A stretch of DNA of 64,000 nucleotides. Origin: Bigelowiella natans CCMP2755. Lineage: Eukaryota > Cercozoa > Chlorarachniophyceae. Positions 24,335 through 37,357 of the stretch are shown here, piece by piece. Every line of letters begins with the position of its first letter. Within the stretch, counting starts at the first letter, position 1. The notes under the pieces are model-generated. The model did no database searches. It saw only the letters and a program-made list of their open reading frames with translations, and was not told the DNA's origin. The DNA is taken from NCBI GenBank assembly GCA_000320545.1, contig ADNK01000510.1, positions 74,501-138,500 on the forward strand, in the 5' to 3' direction. The position numbers were made by a program, and so were the translations under genes.

Positions 24335-27300
24335 CGCATATATTCTTGCGAGTGCGTCTCAATTAACGACCATTCAACTGTCCCAACCACAGGCCCTCCC
24401 AGCCGCTCCACCCTCTGGAGCACGAGGTTCACCGATGTTACGTACAGGAAAGCAAGCGAGAGCTTTCTAATTGAGAGCTTGTTCAGGACACTGTTGTTGT
24501 TGCTACCAGAGCGTTTTGCAGATGTTGCGAGCCCTACGATATGCTCGACGTATGAATGAACGTCTTCGTCGCGTAGGTACCAGCCGACTACATGATCGAT
24601 CTGGCGCACTAGTTCGTCCTGGACGCTCTCGATACCAAAACCGCCCTCTTCCTCGATAGGAATTTCTTCTTCCTCCTCCTCCTCATCTAGTAAGCTGTTA
24701 AAGTCCACTGCAATTGCCTCCGATCGCACCCTATCGAACTTAATGTCCACCACATCATCGCGATCGCGACGGCAGCAGGTGCAACAACAATTTTTGCAGC
24801 AACTATGACTGTCGCTGCGATTGCGGTAACGATTTCTGGTCATTTCGTCGCGGAGATGCGGTGGTAGTGAAGAGTTGGACCCCAGCAAGTCACCAAAAAG
24901 CCGGGAGGAGTTGGCTTCCTCTTCCTGAAAGATAGGCAGGAGAGTCGCGAAGAGACAGGCCTTGACCTCCGCATCCCCAATGCCCTGCAGTTCATCTACA
25001 TCAGAGTAGTAGAGCGCCGTCTTCAGCGCTTCGTTTGCGTTGTAGGATAGCAGTGAGACGCGCACATCTTCCAAGGCTGACATTACAAGCCTGGTACTGT
25101 GCTTAACTTCCTCTAGGTCCTCTTTATTCATCCCTTCATAGAGACAGTGAACAAGCTGCGAACGACATACATCTCCGTAGAAGAAGTGGAGGAAAAGCCA
25201 GTAGTAGCGGTTTCTATTATGGCCAAATTCTTCGAGTTTCATGGCATCTGACTGGTCACGATGATTCTTCATATCTTGCACGACAAGCTGGTTTTCCTCC
25301 TGGAATTTAGAAAGTACAGCACATCAAAGAACACAAACAAAATTCAGACACTTATAGGATATTGTGCATGTAGTGTCAACCAACCTCACTGAAGCCAAGG
25401 AATCTGTCCAGTAATGCCGTGAGGCGATACGGATCCTGCCACATAGTTTGTTCACTAATCCAATTACGCGCCATGAGATATTCATCAATCTCTCGTCTTT
25501 TTTTCAAGTACAGCACTCGGTTTCTGATGCTCGCCGCCGCATTTTCTCTCTCGCCGAGAAATGCATAGAGTAGCGGCGGAATCTTGGATTCGTAGCTGCG
25601 GAGGAGTTGGACCAACAGTGTGCTTTGGCTGCCATAATAGGTCCGTTTAAAGGGTCCTACTATCATGTTTCTTCGAATATTCACGGTTGCAAACCGGCAC
25701 TGCGAGTCGCCAATAGCCCTTTGTACGCTTCTCGCGATATCATGGAACACATTGTGTGCATATGCATTTATGCTACCCGTCTTGGCAGCTGCACCTGAAA
25801 GAGACGGGTCGTTGGACAATAAATCCTTTCTATCGCCTTCCTCGTCGTCAGTGTGCAGCAGTAAGAGAAGAGGTGGTGGAGCTTGAAAACCTTCTCTTGC
25901 GATATAGTCTTTCTTTTCCCTGTAGGAGAGGCTTTTCCAGTGAGCCAGCTTTCGCAGCTCGTTCTCTGCTGTCTCTGCACTCCATACCTCTACCTGCGGC
26001 CTGTCATCGATCTTTTCACTATAGCTGCTCCCAATCGCAGTAGATGTAGCGGGGAGGAAGGAAGAGGTAGAAGACGAAGAGATAAATTTTAGAACGCTCT
26101 TAACCTCGGAAAGAAAGGCCTGAGAAGGCTCTAGCCATGCATCGAAGCGGCGTACAATCCAGTCCTCGTCAGACATTGAAATCCTCACTCTGATGCGCTC
26201 TGACACAGCTTTCGACTGGTCAAGGAAAACTGATACATCGTTCCTTTTCACCCGATGAGGACGGTGGTGATTATCCTCCTCCCGTTGGTCTCCTACTGAA
26301 CTTGGAGCGTCTATGCTTAGACAGAAAATACAGGCGGACGCTTCTTCGTAGCCACCCTTCTGAGATCGTACGTGCTTCTTCTCTCTGCCCTTCCCTCCTC
26401 CTCCTAGACCCTCCTGTAGCTTGAATGTTGGACTCACGGAGAGGTTGAGGAACGTTGCCATCTGCAGCGCTGCAAAACCCCTTGACACCCCCGCACAGCC
26501 AACGTACTCAACGACCCCAGTCTGCACAAGCTCAGTGGAGTGAAAGCAGCGGCGGAAGTCCTCCCAGAAGTCCATATGACGGGGGCACTGTGGTCGCACC
26601 GGAACCACCCTTTCCATGACAGGCAACACGTTTAGATATTCATTTCTGTATAAAAGGGAATCAGCAGGCTGGCGGGCTTCCATAGCGGTCAAGGTGCCGA
26701 GGACAAAACCATCCTCGACAGACTCAACGTCCAGGCCGAGGAGATGCATTGCCGTGGACACCTGACTTTCTATCTTATTCATAACCTCCGGTGGCGTTCC
26801 GCGCTCGAAAAGCGGCTTCACGAACAACATCATGTCCTCATCTAGCACAACAGCCCAACAACAAATACACACACACACACACACACACGCAAATACGATA
26901 ATGGATCAGACAAAGCCTATTAAGAAGAGAAAACCATTCTAGCCAGTTCCCCTTTCCCCTCATGAAATCCTGTTACGAAGCTCGGAATCATGTCAGTCAA
27001 GAGCTATTTACCTGACGCTGGGAGTAGGACTTGTGCCTGTGTGTAAACGCCTTCCTTAAAGCGACCACAATTTTCAAAGTATCCAGAGGAAGGATTGACT
27101 CTACTCTCGTCGTAGCGGTAGCGCACAGCCACGAGATTCGTGTGAGCAAACTTTGGCCAGTACCCAGCTGCAGTTTCAGAACCAGTATCTCCAGCCTGAG
27201 AGGACATCGGGAAGTTGAAGAATGTTGCATCGTCTCCATCGTTGTCATCCTTCTCTTTTTGCGTTGTCCGTGCTTTCAGCGCTTTCTTCCTCGAGCCAAA

Positions 27301-27594
27301 CTTTTCCTGGGTCTTTTTCTTCTTATCTTCGATTGAACCCACTCTTTTCTCCCTTGTAACCCAAGGTCCAGTAGCTCGCGGTGCTTTTGCACTGGCTGAA
27401 GTAGAGCGCGGATTCCCAGAGGCATCTTTGGTGTCCTTGGGCTTTGCTGACGAGACAGGAGAGCCAGGTATCCTCTCCAGTATGGCAGCATCTTCATTAG
27501 AAGGCATTGACGGAGCGTCATCACTGTGGTAGCTGGCATTTTCCTTGTCCTCCTCTGGGTGTACCTTCCCCCCCCCCCCTAAACTGCAGCACAT
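21881..27594 (-). CDS. large multi-pass membrane protein of unknown family (7 exons)
   Basis: Exons: 27594..27012, 26841..25385, 25299..24368, 24190..23980, 23799..23560, 23429..22921, 22625..21881; phases agree, about 1,558 residues. The N-terminal two thirds are soluble-looking; the start MCCSLGGGG is one option, since the frame is open upstream to an acceptor. About residue 845 is a cysteine cluster, SCCKNCCCTCCRR, likely palmitoylated or metal-binding. The last 550 residues hold about eight hydrophobic spans, including NLFLGLLILFSIFTIPFLPL, LQIALSIISFFLACASVF, IIYLLYPVVTIPISSLLMYC, NLVGLVLLFILTFYTLAILG and ITFALLLSAFSILTTAIS. The donor at 24,368 is the weakest junction. I compared it mentally with anoctamin-, TMC- and polycystin-type proteins and found no convincing match. 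Channel, transporter or scaffold are all possible. Confidence 0.7.
22683..22905. repeat. poly-C, (GA)n and (CTT)n tracts in an intron of the membrane-protein gene
   Basis: About 28 consecutive C, then CACACA, then a GA-rich run to about 22,765, and (CTT)n at 22,862-22,901. The last run lies just inside the donor at 22,920. Confidence 0.9.
24241..24331. repeat. (CT)n and (GT)n compound microsatellite, intronic
   Basis: CT run at about 24,247-24,280 and GT run at about 24,298-24,330, inside the intron between exons ending 24368 and starting 24190. Confidence 0.9.
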
Positions 27595-27734
27595 GCTATC
27601 CCAGCAGTTACCCTGAAAGAGGGAGGGGGGAGCGGATATGGAAAAGACCGACACTTTTCATCAGAGTCGACACAAAAATAGAACTACAAGTAATTCACGA
27701 TTCACACATTCGTTTTGTACGTACACATTCGGCT

Positions 27735-30700
27735 CTATATGTTCGCTAAACTATTGTTATCACAAACCCCATGTTTCTTAAGTTGCTCCATATCGAAGTT
27801 ATCCCTTACGATCTTTGTGGTGCTACGGTGCATGTAATAGCTCCAATTCAATTTTATCTCCTCTGGAACATCCTTCCTCGAAGTTACATTAACTCCTAGG
27901 AGCGGGCGCTTTACCTCAAATCGCGATAGAACTTCCACGCGATGCTGCGGCTTCACCAACTGCCACATCATCCGCCGCCGTTTTCCCTCACTCCGGGTAT
28001 GAGCGAAGAAAATATTTTCTGATAGGCTCTTGGTAGTTCTGTTGGTTTCAATAGGCATATAAGGGGGAAGAGAATTTCAGAGAGGATGCAAGGGAAGGGG
28101 GGAAGAAAAGAACACTGTTTGCATCGAATTGTAGTGCACATATGTTGTTAATTTTTGGCGTGTGATACTGAGAGGAAAGGGAAGCCCGCTTCTAGTCCCT
28201 CATCTTAAATCAATCGAGACGCGAGTAAATACATGCATGCATGCTTCCATTTACATCAGCTGCCAAGCTCCTTGACCCTTAACATACCGCTATCACTACT
28301 ACTCTTCCTCTCCACCCCCCAGTTCCTCCTTAAGCAATACTTGTTATCAACGCCATTCAGCTCGAGGAGGCGATCCAGATTTTCCAGCGATGCCGACCAA
28401 TGGGTGCCCCAGTCACTCAACGGAAGCATGCCGACAGCAATACTCTTCAGCCTCTTATCTCGAAAGATCTTCGGGTTTATCAATAGGTGCGTTGCTAGAT
28501 ACTGAGATGGCGACGATCCGGAGGAAAATGAAGAACGTAAATTAGACTCAGATGCCTCCGGATTCTGGGATTTAACACTGCTCTTGTTCATGAACACAAG
28601 GCATGAATGCGGACGGCCCAATCCATTGGCTCCCTGCTTATCCTGTGCTCGAGAGGAGACAACCCTTCTGAACCGCATCTCACGGATTTTGCGTCGCAGA
28701 GCCCTACGCTTCAGCTCATTAATGATGGATTTTAACATATTCTTGTGGTTGAGGTATTCTGGTCCAAATAAAAGCTTTATTTTCTCTTGCAGCGACGGGG
28801 GTGGCCCATGAAAACCCAACCAAGCGCCGAAAGTTCCCGATGAACGCAGATTTTGGTGCTTTTTCTTCCTCCTCCTCTTCTTCAAATTTTCCTTCTTTTT
28901 GTCAAGGCCGTCATTGCTGTGGTCATCTCTGTCTACGTCTCGGTGAAGCTGCCTGTAATCTTGGAAGAGGTCAATAAACGCATAGAGCTCTGGAGTAATG
29001 ACTACCGCAACCGGTGGCGACTGGGACTGGAAGATGCTAGGATCTGCTTCATTCTTCTCAAGGTTAACCACGAGAATGCGTGGATTGAACTTCCGTGCTT
29101 CCCGCCCATCTGTGCGCTGTTGTTGCTTCTGATCTTCGCAATCGTTGCCTAGGAAACAGGGAATCAGGACAGGAAAATCTTAGAGAGTCAATCGGAATTT
29201 GAGACAAGAAGGAAAATAAGTGGAACACATTAGTGGATTCGAAGAATGCTGCCAGGCTCAAATAATCTCGATGGTGTCGATAAAAATCATGAGGAATGTT
29301 CATTATCTTGATTATGCGTCCACACGTGTAAATCTCAGCAGACTCAAAACGAAATTCGAGCGATAATCTTCATAACTGAGTTTCTCCCCTTCCCCCTACC
29401 CCTTTCGTTATCACCACTGCTAGTACCACGCTTTATTATCTCGCCTTTAAGAGGAAGAAGGAACTGAGCTAGGTGAAAAGCAGCTTCATATACACATTCT
29501 TTTGAGTCTTCATCGTAGCCAAGAACTAGGCAGTCTCTGTGAAGGACAAGGTGCCGTAGAGTGGTGTTATCAGCTTCAATCTCCCCGAAAATACTCGGCG
29601 ATAATGAAGTGAGGGGGGAAGAGATTTCTGGCGACGCATTTCGAAGAGGGACCTTTAGAGATTAATAATGATGAGAGCAATTCGATAATTGTAAACGACA
29701 GAACAAAAACGCAACATGGACGCTGCGTGGAGCTACAATGAGACACGAATTTCCCCAAAACGTATTATGAACGTGTGCACAATGCAAAACACACCACAGC
29801 TCGCTTTTGCCGCTGTTTTCACCACAACTCACCGGACGCTCCCAGCCGCTTTCCCAGTTTTCATACCAGATTTGAAGGTTGGTCTTAGGTACACTGACTT
29901 TTTTGGATAACGACAATGACGAGGGAGTAGAATTGCGGAATGGAGAAGAAGAAAACAAAGAGGTAGAGTAGGACGAGGAGGGGGCAACGGGGTGGTAAAG
30001 GTAGCGCTTGTTCCACTTTACTGGATCTTCAAAGAGACAAATCGCGAATCCAAACTCCTCCAAACACGATCGTGCTTCTGGTACACTGTCAAGCAGCCGT
30101 TTGGGTTCTAGTTCTCCCCCTCTGGCTATCACCGTGTTGTCGCTACTCCGGCTTTCGGTCGTCACTTCGGCTGTGGCTTCGTTGCTAATCGGTAAATATT
30201 CGATGTGAAAAGTAATCCAGTCAGATATCTTGCGGCGCCGCGTCATCTGCTCCTTGGTACGCTCCTTGCGATCAAAATACTCTGGATTTCCTTCCAGAAA
30301 TTCGAATGGCTTCGGGTGGGCCTCCCACACACGCTTCCTTCGCATCCGACCATACCTTTTTGTCAGAGCCTGAAAATCCTCGACAACACGCCGTTGAACC
30401 TCGTTAGAAAAAGACGAATATGATGGCTTTGTCCCCTCTTTCTCCTCATTAACTCTTGTATTCGCCTTTCTCTCCTTGTGCTGCTGTTGTTGGTCAATGA
30501 AGAGTACAACATTGACTTGTCCAAGGCAGCGAAGGGAAAGTGGGATCGTCTTCTGCACTAGCACAGATTCCTCCTCCTCATCTTTCTTTGCCTCCTGAAT
30601 TTGATCTTCGCTTGCTGGGCCAGAGGAAAATGATAACTCATTTTTCAGTCCTGCAAGTAGCACGAGAGCACATATTTCGCCAACCACAAATCGAATGAAG

Positions 30701-32139
30701 GTTTGCCTTGGCGTTGACCTGGTTCCATTTTCAATTTTTGTGGCATACTTTCCGATTAGAGCGTTGATCCGCGCGGCCAGGTGTGTTAAACACGCACCCT
30801 TTCCACTATCAGCACTCTGCGAGTAACAAATGACAAATGGACTCCCATGATAATCATCGCTCCACTCGTGGATTCTCACGACTTCCGCTAGGGAACCGAT
30901 GGCACTAGAGAGCGTTCTCTCGACACCCTGTCGCACCTCTCGTAGTATATGTTGATGATTCTTTGAGTTTCCACAGAAGACAATATGAAATATATCCTTG
31001 TCCATAAATTGTTTCTTTTCCTCCTTTGAAGTCAATTCCGCCAGGAAATTGCTCCTTTTACCCTCCTGGAGCCTCGATCCCTCAAAATCTTCAACCCAAC
31101 GGTCTAGTTCGTTACGAAACACCTGAGAGTTATTGGTCCTCGATTTGCCGCTGGTAAAGTGTCGTCTCTTCCCTCCACAGGTCTTAAAGAGGAATGCTGA
31201 CCCATTCTTCGAATTGCAAAATTCTGTCCACATAAAATATGCGAATGCGTTGAAGTCTAGATGCTCCCCTCCGCTACTGCTACGGCTTACTCCACCGACA
31301 TTTGTCACCACTTTTGTTGGCAATGCAGAGAGAGCCAGACATTTGGCCATGCGCTCCTTGACACGGACGCCTCGGAAGGTGTATTTTATGAGCTCCTCGA
31401 TTTCTCCGTGTGCAATGCTTAATTCGCATGATTGTATCTTCTTGTGGCAGTAACGATGAAAGTTTGGGTCATTAACGTTATTTCTGCGCTGGAAGAGGGA
31501 AAAGATATTGAAAAGCTCCTTGCGCCGTGAGAACTCTACCGTGTAGAGCTCCCAGTGGAGAAGGCTCTTGATTGGCACTGCCCCTTTTCTGGTATTGTAG
31601 TGATAGTAGCTACTATGTTGTTTCTGTTGCCTCTGGATATTATTACTGCTGTGCTGGTGATGGCTGTGATTCGAAAGCTTCACTACAGCTTTTTCTAGCT
31701 TAAGCGAACGATGGAATCGTTGATAATCGACGGCGTGCTCCTTGTAATCCCCGAAAGCCTTTAAATATATTTCTGGCTGGTCAAGATCATGATAGCTCAA
31801 GTCCTTCACAGCTTTTGTCAGCATTCGCACCAGCTCAAGCACGACGGCACAGTGAAGGAGGGCGTCGCCACCATCTCGAAGGCCATGCTTTTCGGTAAGT
31901 TGGAATGCCTTCGTCCTATCCAGCACAACCACCTGTGACATGATAGTTATGGTAGTAAGATATTTGATATTGCAGAATAGTAGGGGGACGGGGGGAGGGG
32001 GGAAGGAGTAGTATAACTTGTTACAATCGGACTATACATACTCTATAGCACGGCCATACAACATGTACGATCTCACATACGCATCCGCGAACAACTCAAC
32101 CCGAAATTTTAATGTGAATAATAGCTAAAAGCCGGAGTC

Positions 32140-32216
<77 letters not shown>

Positions 32217-35200
32217 TATCATAAATTCTTGAGGCTCCAACATCCAAGAACGGAAGAACAAGCGCGTCGGTATTATGCAAAAAGGAAAATCGAACGAATC
32301 TTCACTCACAGTTATACTCCGCATGGCGTCTTCATTTTGAGCAAGATGACTGATTGGCCCCTTTCTCTTCGTTGTCAGTATATTTGGACTGATGAGTTTA
32401 AACGCAACATTTACGTCATTCTTCTTCCGTTTCTCTTTCTTCGCCTCTTTCAAATCCTCCCCACCCAATGTACTGTCGTCGGCTTTGGCATGGAGACGAA
32501 ATATGGCCTCAGTTCTGGCTAGCTCCCTATGCTGGATATTGAGTGTCACGAGCTCGCCGGTTATCTCTTGCCAGGCCTTCACTGCGTTTGAGAGGATGCT
32601 TGCGAGGAGCATTTCGAAGAAACTATGAGGCTTGAAGTTGGGAAACAAAATGGTGAATCTTGGATAGGCATGGTCAGACTTGGATGGCCTCCGCCCTTCT
32701 TCAAATATGTCTTCTCCCGGAGGCACTGCAAGATTCCATGGACCTGGGGATTCGGTCTTCTGCGACACGTTTCCTAAAGTTTCTTTCAGCATACAAGGCA
32801 CCATAAACTCACTGCCCCAAGGGCAGATGATCATATGGCGTTTGAGAACATTGATTATGAACTCGTGATCGCGCTCCTTGCAATCTGAATGACCCCACAT
32901 CAGTTGCTTGAGCTCCTTTACTGTGAATATTCCTCTTGAGGACGTCCCAATCTCCTTGCACCGCATCTTCTGCGCTGCGTGCACGTTTTCATCATAAATA
33001 ATATTTTTGAGCTTGTTGAGGAGATACCTGTAAGTGTGTGCGTATATGTTGTATTAGTTTGTGCTTGAGGAAAAGCGTTAAAAATCGATGTTGTTTCTCA
33101 ACAGCACGGGCACATCCATATCAGGAAATTTCAAACTCGTGTGCTAAGTGCATGCGATGCTAAAGGTAGAATTTTATTTTTGTTTTTCAGATTTACTGTT
33201 AATACTACTATCGCTGCCGTTGTTGGAATTACAACTGCAAATACTTCTTCTTCTTTTTCTTCTTCTTCTCCTACTCGTTCTATACATCGGGTTAAGAATA
33301 GCATGGCTGTCCAAGCCTTCCTCATCGAAGTAGATCGCAACACCGAGATCGTGGAACAGAGAGAGCATAGGCTTGACCTCCATCTTTGGAATGAACCATT
33401 TAGCTGCAAGCTCAGTGATCTCACCCACTGATATGAGGTCAGCATTCATCTCCTTCAGTGTGTCATAAACCTTAGTCCACATCATTGGGATCTGTTGTTT
33501 TACGACACTGTCGTTGGCTAAGGCGCTGTGTATGCTTCTTCTTAGGAAAGGAAGGACTCTGTCCGGTGATGAGCTTCCACTCTTTGTGTTATCGACTGGA
33601 AAGAACGACAATGGGACAGCCGACTAAAGAAAAAAGGAGGTGTGCGAAACAGCACAGGGATGAAAAGAAGGTATCATTTCCATTCATGGGTGGATGAGGG
33701 TATCATTATCATTCTTTCGCTGATATCCCACTCACGAGAACGAAAAGGGGGGGGGGATGGGCGGGTATGTGAGTAACTGTATAATAGTATTTGGGAGGCA
33801 GAAAAAGTCACAATTATCCTAACAAGAAAGTCAACTTTCTCCCTCCCTCCCCCTCGTCAATGATACTTTTAACCCGCCCCCTTCCACCTTTCCAGTAGGC
33901 CTGTAGTCGCACTCACTCCAGGGCATATGTGCCGCTCCGAAGAAAACTGTCCGGAGAATGTCTTCAATCTCATCAGAAATTTCTATGAGTTTTTCAGTTA
34001 TATCATGTTGATCACCGCGAGCCCATTCAACCAAACTGTCCATGTGCGTGCCCACAATTGCAAGCGAGGCACCGTTTGCATTACACCGTATCGATTGCAG
34101 CCAGTAGAGCAGGAATTGGGCAGCATCCTGCTTGCTAGAGGAGAGCCACTCTTCTATCGAAAAAACAATTGCATAGAAGCAATTCCTACCCATAAACACC
34201 TGGTATGGTAGATATAAAGAATGATCAAAAGACCCGATGAAAGTGCAAATAAAAGAATCATATGGAAAATTTTCAGACTCTCAACATCTTCGACAGTGAA
34301 CTACCTTGTGTGTGGTGTAGAATACGGTCTGGCCTGCGTAGTCCCACACGGTCATTCGCATCTCGTTGTCAGTGTCTCCGATATTGAAATAATCAAGTTC
34401 CTTGCCTAGATCCACACCCTCTTCCGTTTTCTCTTCAACCTTTTGCTGCTGTGGCTCTTTGTCCATGTTGTTCTTGAGATGCGGCTGCTGATTCATCGCT
34501 TGCAACGGTGTTTTTTTCATCTTTTTCTCTTTCTTAACCGATTTCTGTTCCCCATCCATCATTTTATTATCTATGGTAATATCATTGGGCTTTGTCTTCT
34601 TCGGCTGCTCCGCACTCTTCTCTATCCGATTGCTCTTCTCTTTCCTAGCAGAATTTTTATCGTTTCCTTTCTCATTTTTTTCTTTTACTTTGTCCTTACG
34701 AGAAGCTTCAAGCTCACTCTTGTTGCTCAAAATTGCGCTCGTTTGCTGAGAAGTCTCTTTCTTTACCACAGTTTTTCCTGTTGTTTTCATCTCCGATGTC
34801 TCTTTTTCCTTCTCCCTTTTGCATCGTATGGCATTGATCTTGCGCATCAGTGTTCTCTCATGGTCCCTAGTGCTCGTGGTGTCGCTCTCAAAGTAACCTT
34901 TATTTTTTTTAATGAGTGGTGGTGCAGGATACACACATTCATGAGATTCCTGACAACTAAATTACCCCGATCGGTACTTCTAGACATCCGTTTTTCAGTG
35001 CTATTCTCCTCTTTCCAATCTCCATATTGTGACCTTATACCCTCACTCCCCCTTGTCTGCTTCTCTATCGTCGCTACAATCATCCCGTTGCCATTCTATG
35101 CACTCGCTACCTGCATCAGAGGTCTTCACATCCGCTTTGGATATCTTAACTTCCTCGACGTCGACCCCAACTGTGCTGGCAGTATTAACAAATTTCACAT

Positions 35201-37357
35201 TCCTGAGGGAATTGTAAAGCGCAGTTTTCCCGGATCGGCCCTGCTCGGATGATAGTAGACACAAGATAAGGAGAAAGAGGAGGAGAGACATCATAGCGTA
35301 CTTTCACGTTGGTCACTATGTGAAAATTGTCAACAAAAAAGCGGGTAGCAATTGCGCTATAAAACCGCAAAAATTGACGATGGTATCGATGTCAATCAAT
35401 GCTGACACGTAGTTGCCTTAGGGCGAAGGAAATAGATATGAAGGCCGCGAGCACTACCTTGCCGACGAGCATCAGCCTCGAGCGATTCCATTCGGTATTA
35501 CTCATAAGAATCTGATTAAGCTCCGTAGCAGTCAGTCCATATTTTCCCAGAAATTCCTTACGCCTTGTTTGTCTGTCATTTTTGACAATATCCTTGAGCT
35601 CGTGCAACTCTACGTGGCTCTCCCCATCGATCTTCAGAAGGCTGCTCTTCAAGCTCAAGCGTTGTAATTTAAGTTCCATCTTATACCACTTGCGTCCATC
35701 CCTTGTAAGGCTGCTGCTACCCTCATATCGGTACCAAAAGAATGGCGGGAGGATATATAATTTCTGATATGGATAAGTTTCATTTCAGGCCAAGGTAACA
35801 GGCGTAGATGCCAGACATATTGATTGGATATATAACACCTTTCCATCTTCATATTACATTTACGTGTATTATACATACATTGGCGAATGTATACAAGTCA
35901 CTTGCGATCGAAGAAAATAAGGCGATTATACGTGACTGGTTAGCAGAAGGTATTACCTCGTTATCATCATGCGTTTGCTGCTTGACAATGACAAAGGCTG
36001 TATCCGCAGAGTGCTGGTCAGTGCCATCAAACATAAACGTGCCTCGAGGGTCGCACATACGGAGGAGTTTCCCATTTTTATTGGAGCGTATGCGGACAAC
36101 TTCGGCCATGTCCGGTTTATGCGAGGTCTTCCCCAAGGTGGCGGCGACCCTCACCCCTCTATGGGTCGGCGAAAGTATTCCACAAGACTTTGCCACCGGC
36201 TCCAGGATCATTTGCTGGTGAATGGAGAAACACAGGGCAGCGAGAAACGAAAAGGGGTGGGAGAGAAGAGGGTAAGAAAGATCTGGAGAACTACCCAACC
36301 ATCATTATCAAATATCTCCAAGATCTGGAGGACTATCGAACCATCATTATCAAATATCTCCATGTGCGTATTGGGAACGGCGCAAGGGGGGAGGGAGTGT
36401 TTAAAGTATGGAAACAACACGGAAGTATCCAGCAGATGGAAAACACATTTACTCCTTCCTCTTTAATCCCTCTTTTTTTCCCTCCGTTTTCCCCTTGCTC
36501 TCAATGATTCAGTGCTGATACCTCTAGCCCGTCAGACGTACTTGAAGATACGTTTGCAGCACTGCTGATTGCGGCATGCGGGAGTTGTCTAGCAAACCCA
36601 ACTCGGAGAAATCGTTTTTCTACTCGAGCTTCGTTATTTGTTATGACGAATATCTACAGTAGTTCCAAATACAATAATCACATTTCTTTTACTCTTTCGC
36701 TGCTCATTTTCATCCCCATTTCTCTTTCCCTTCTCAAATACGCTAATCTCGCTTCTTTCACTCTTTCACTCACTGTCTCTTATTTTCTTTCCCCATCTGC
36801 CTTTCCAAATCTTTCTGTTTTCACCTTCGAATAGGTTTTTGCGTCAAAGAGAGTCGAGCCTTCTTCCTTGGTAATGAGGTTTGATGTTGGTTGAATCTTC
36901 CATGTGAGAAGGTCTGAATCCGACGCAGCAAACAAAATGGCTCCATCATCTTCAGAATCTAACATTTCTAGCTCTTGCCCAAGCGTGGCTTTCAGTGTAC
37001 GCTGGCGAGATGCAGCATAGACGATTTCCCAACATTCAGGCTTCTTGTGGGTGTCGGTCACAAGAGATAGACACATAACTCCTTCTTTAACGACAACGAA
37101 AGATTTAAATGTTGGGGAGAAAATGTAAAATTTGTTATTGTAGTATTGGGAGTGATTGGTGAAGTGGAGGTCTTCCGATGCGAATTGGAATAAGCTGTTG
37201 TCCCGCAATATCCTCTCCTTCGCTTCGAACCGAAGCTCAATGACGCCCTGATCGGGGCACGCCGCTAGATAGCGTTGGTCTCGTTGAGTTTTAATGCGAT
37301 AGCAAGGTGATCCATTTCCGAGTTCCCCCGCCCTCTCGATCACAAGCACGTCCGATA
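27735..37357 (-). CDS. Roco-family GTPase (Roc-COR) with large unknown N- and C-terminal regions, no kinase
   Basis: Exons in phase: 37357..36825, 36214..35957, 35763..35458, 35240..35047, 34866..34305, 34199..33888, 33623..33286, 33027..32310, 31932..29833, 29652..29400, 29148..28288, 28018..27735; at least 2,238 residues, with more exons upstream. The Roc GTPase has a P-loop LMLVG-K/GRSGKTAL split by an intron, a G3 box VWDYAGQTVFYTTHK and a G4 box GTHMD. A Lys/Glu-rich insert of about 150 residues lies between G1 and G3. COR follows (PMMWTKVYDTLKEM, LFHDLGVAIYFDE, RGIFTVKELKQLMWG, HEFIINVLKRHMIICP). The N-terminal exons are beta-rich (VRIRSNKNGKLLRMCD), faintly like a beta-trefoil. About 1,160 residues after COR match nothing I know, and no kinase motifs are present. 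Roco proteins act as GTP-regulated dimeric switches; the partner of this one is unknown. Confidence 0.85.
32141..32210. repeat. (CT)n(TA)n compound microsatellite in the Roco gene
   Basis: CT run at about 32,143-32,172 directly followed by a TA run to 32,209, in the intron between exons ending 32310 and starting 31932. Confidence 0.95.
36280..36363. repeat. 42-bp tandem duplication in a Roco-gene intron
   Basis: Two adjacent 42-bp units (36,280-36,321 and 36,322-36,363), both containing CCATCATTATCAAATATCTC and starting GATCTGGAG. The unit is a multiple of three, but the sequence lies in the intron between exons ending 36825 and starting 36214. Confidence 0.9.

Noticed and set aside
21881-25299. 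Anoctamin (TMEM16) assignment for the membrane protein
   Set aside because: Number and spacing of spans and lack of the conserved acidic calcium-site helices did not fit.
28840-28920. Possible kinase HRD motif (LHRDVDRDD) in the Roco tail
   Set aside because: No VAIK lysine, DFG or other kinase motif around it, and the following residues are low complexity.
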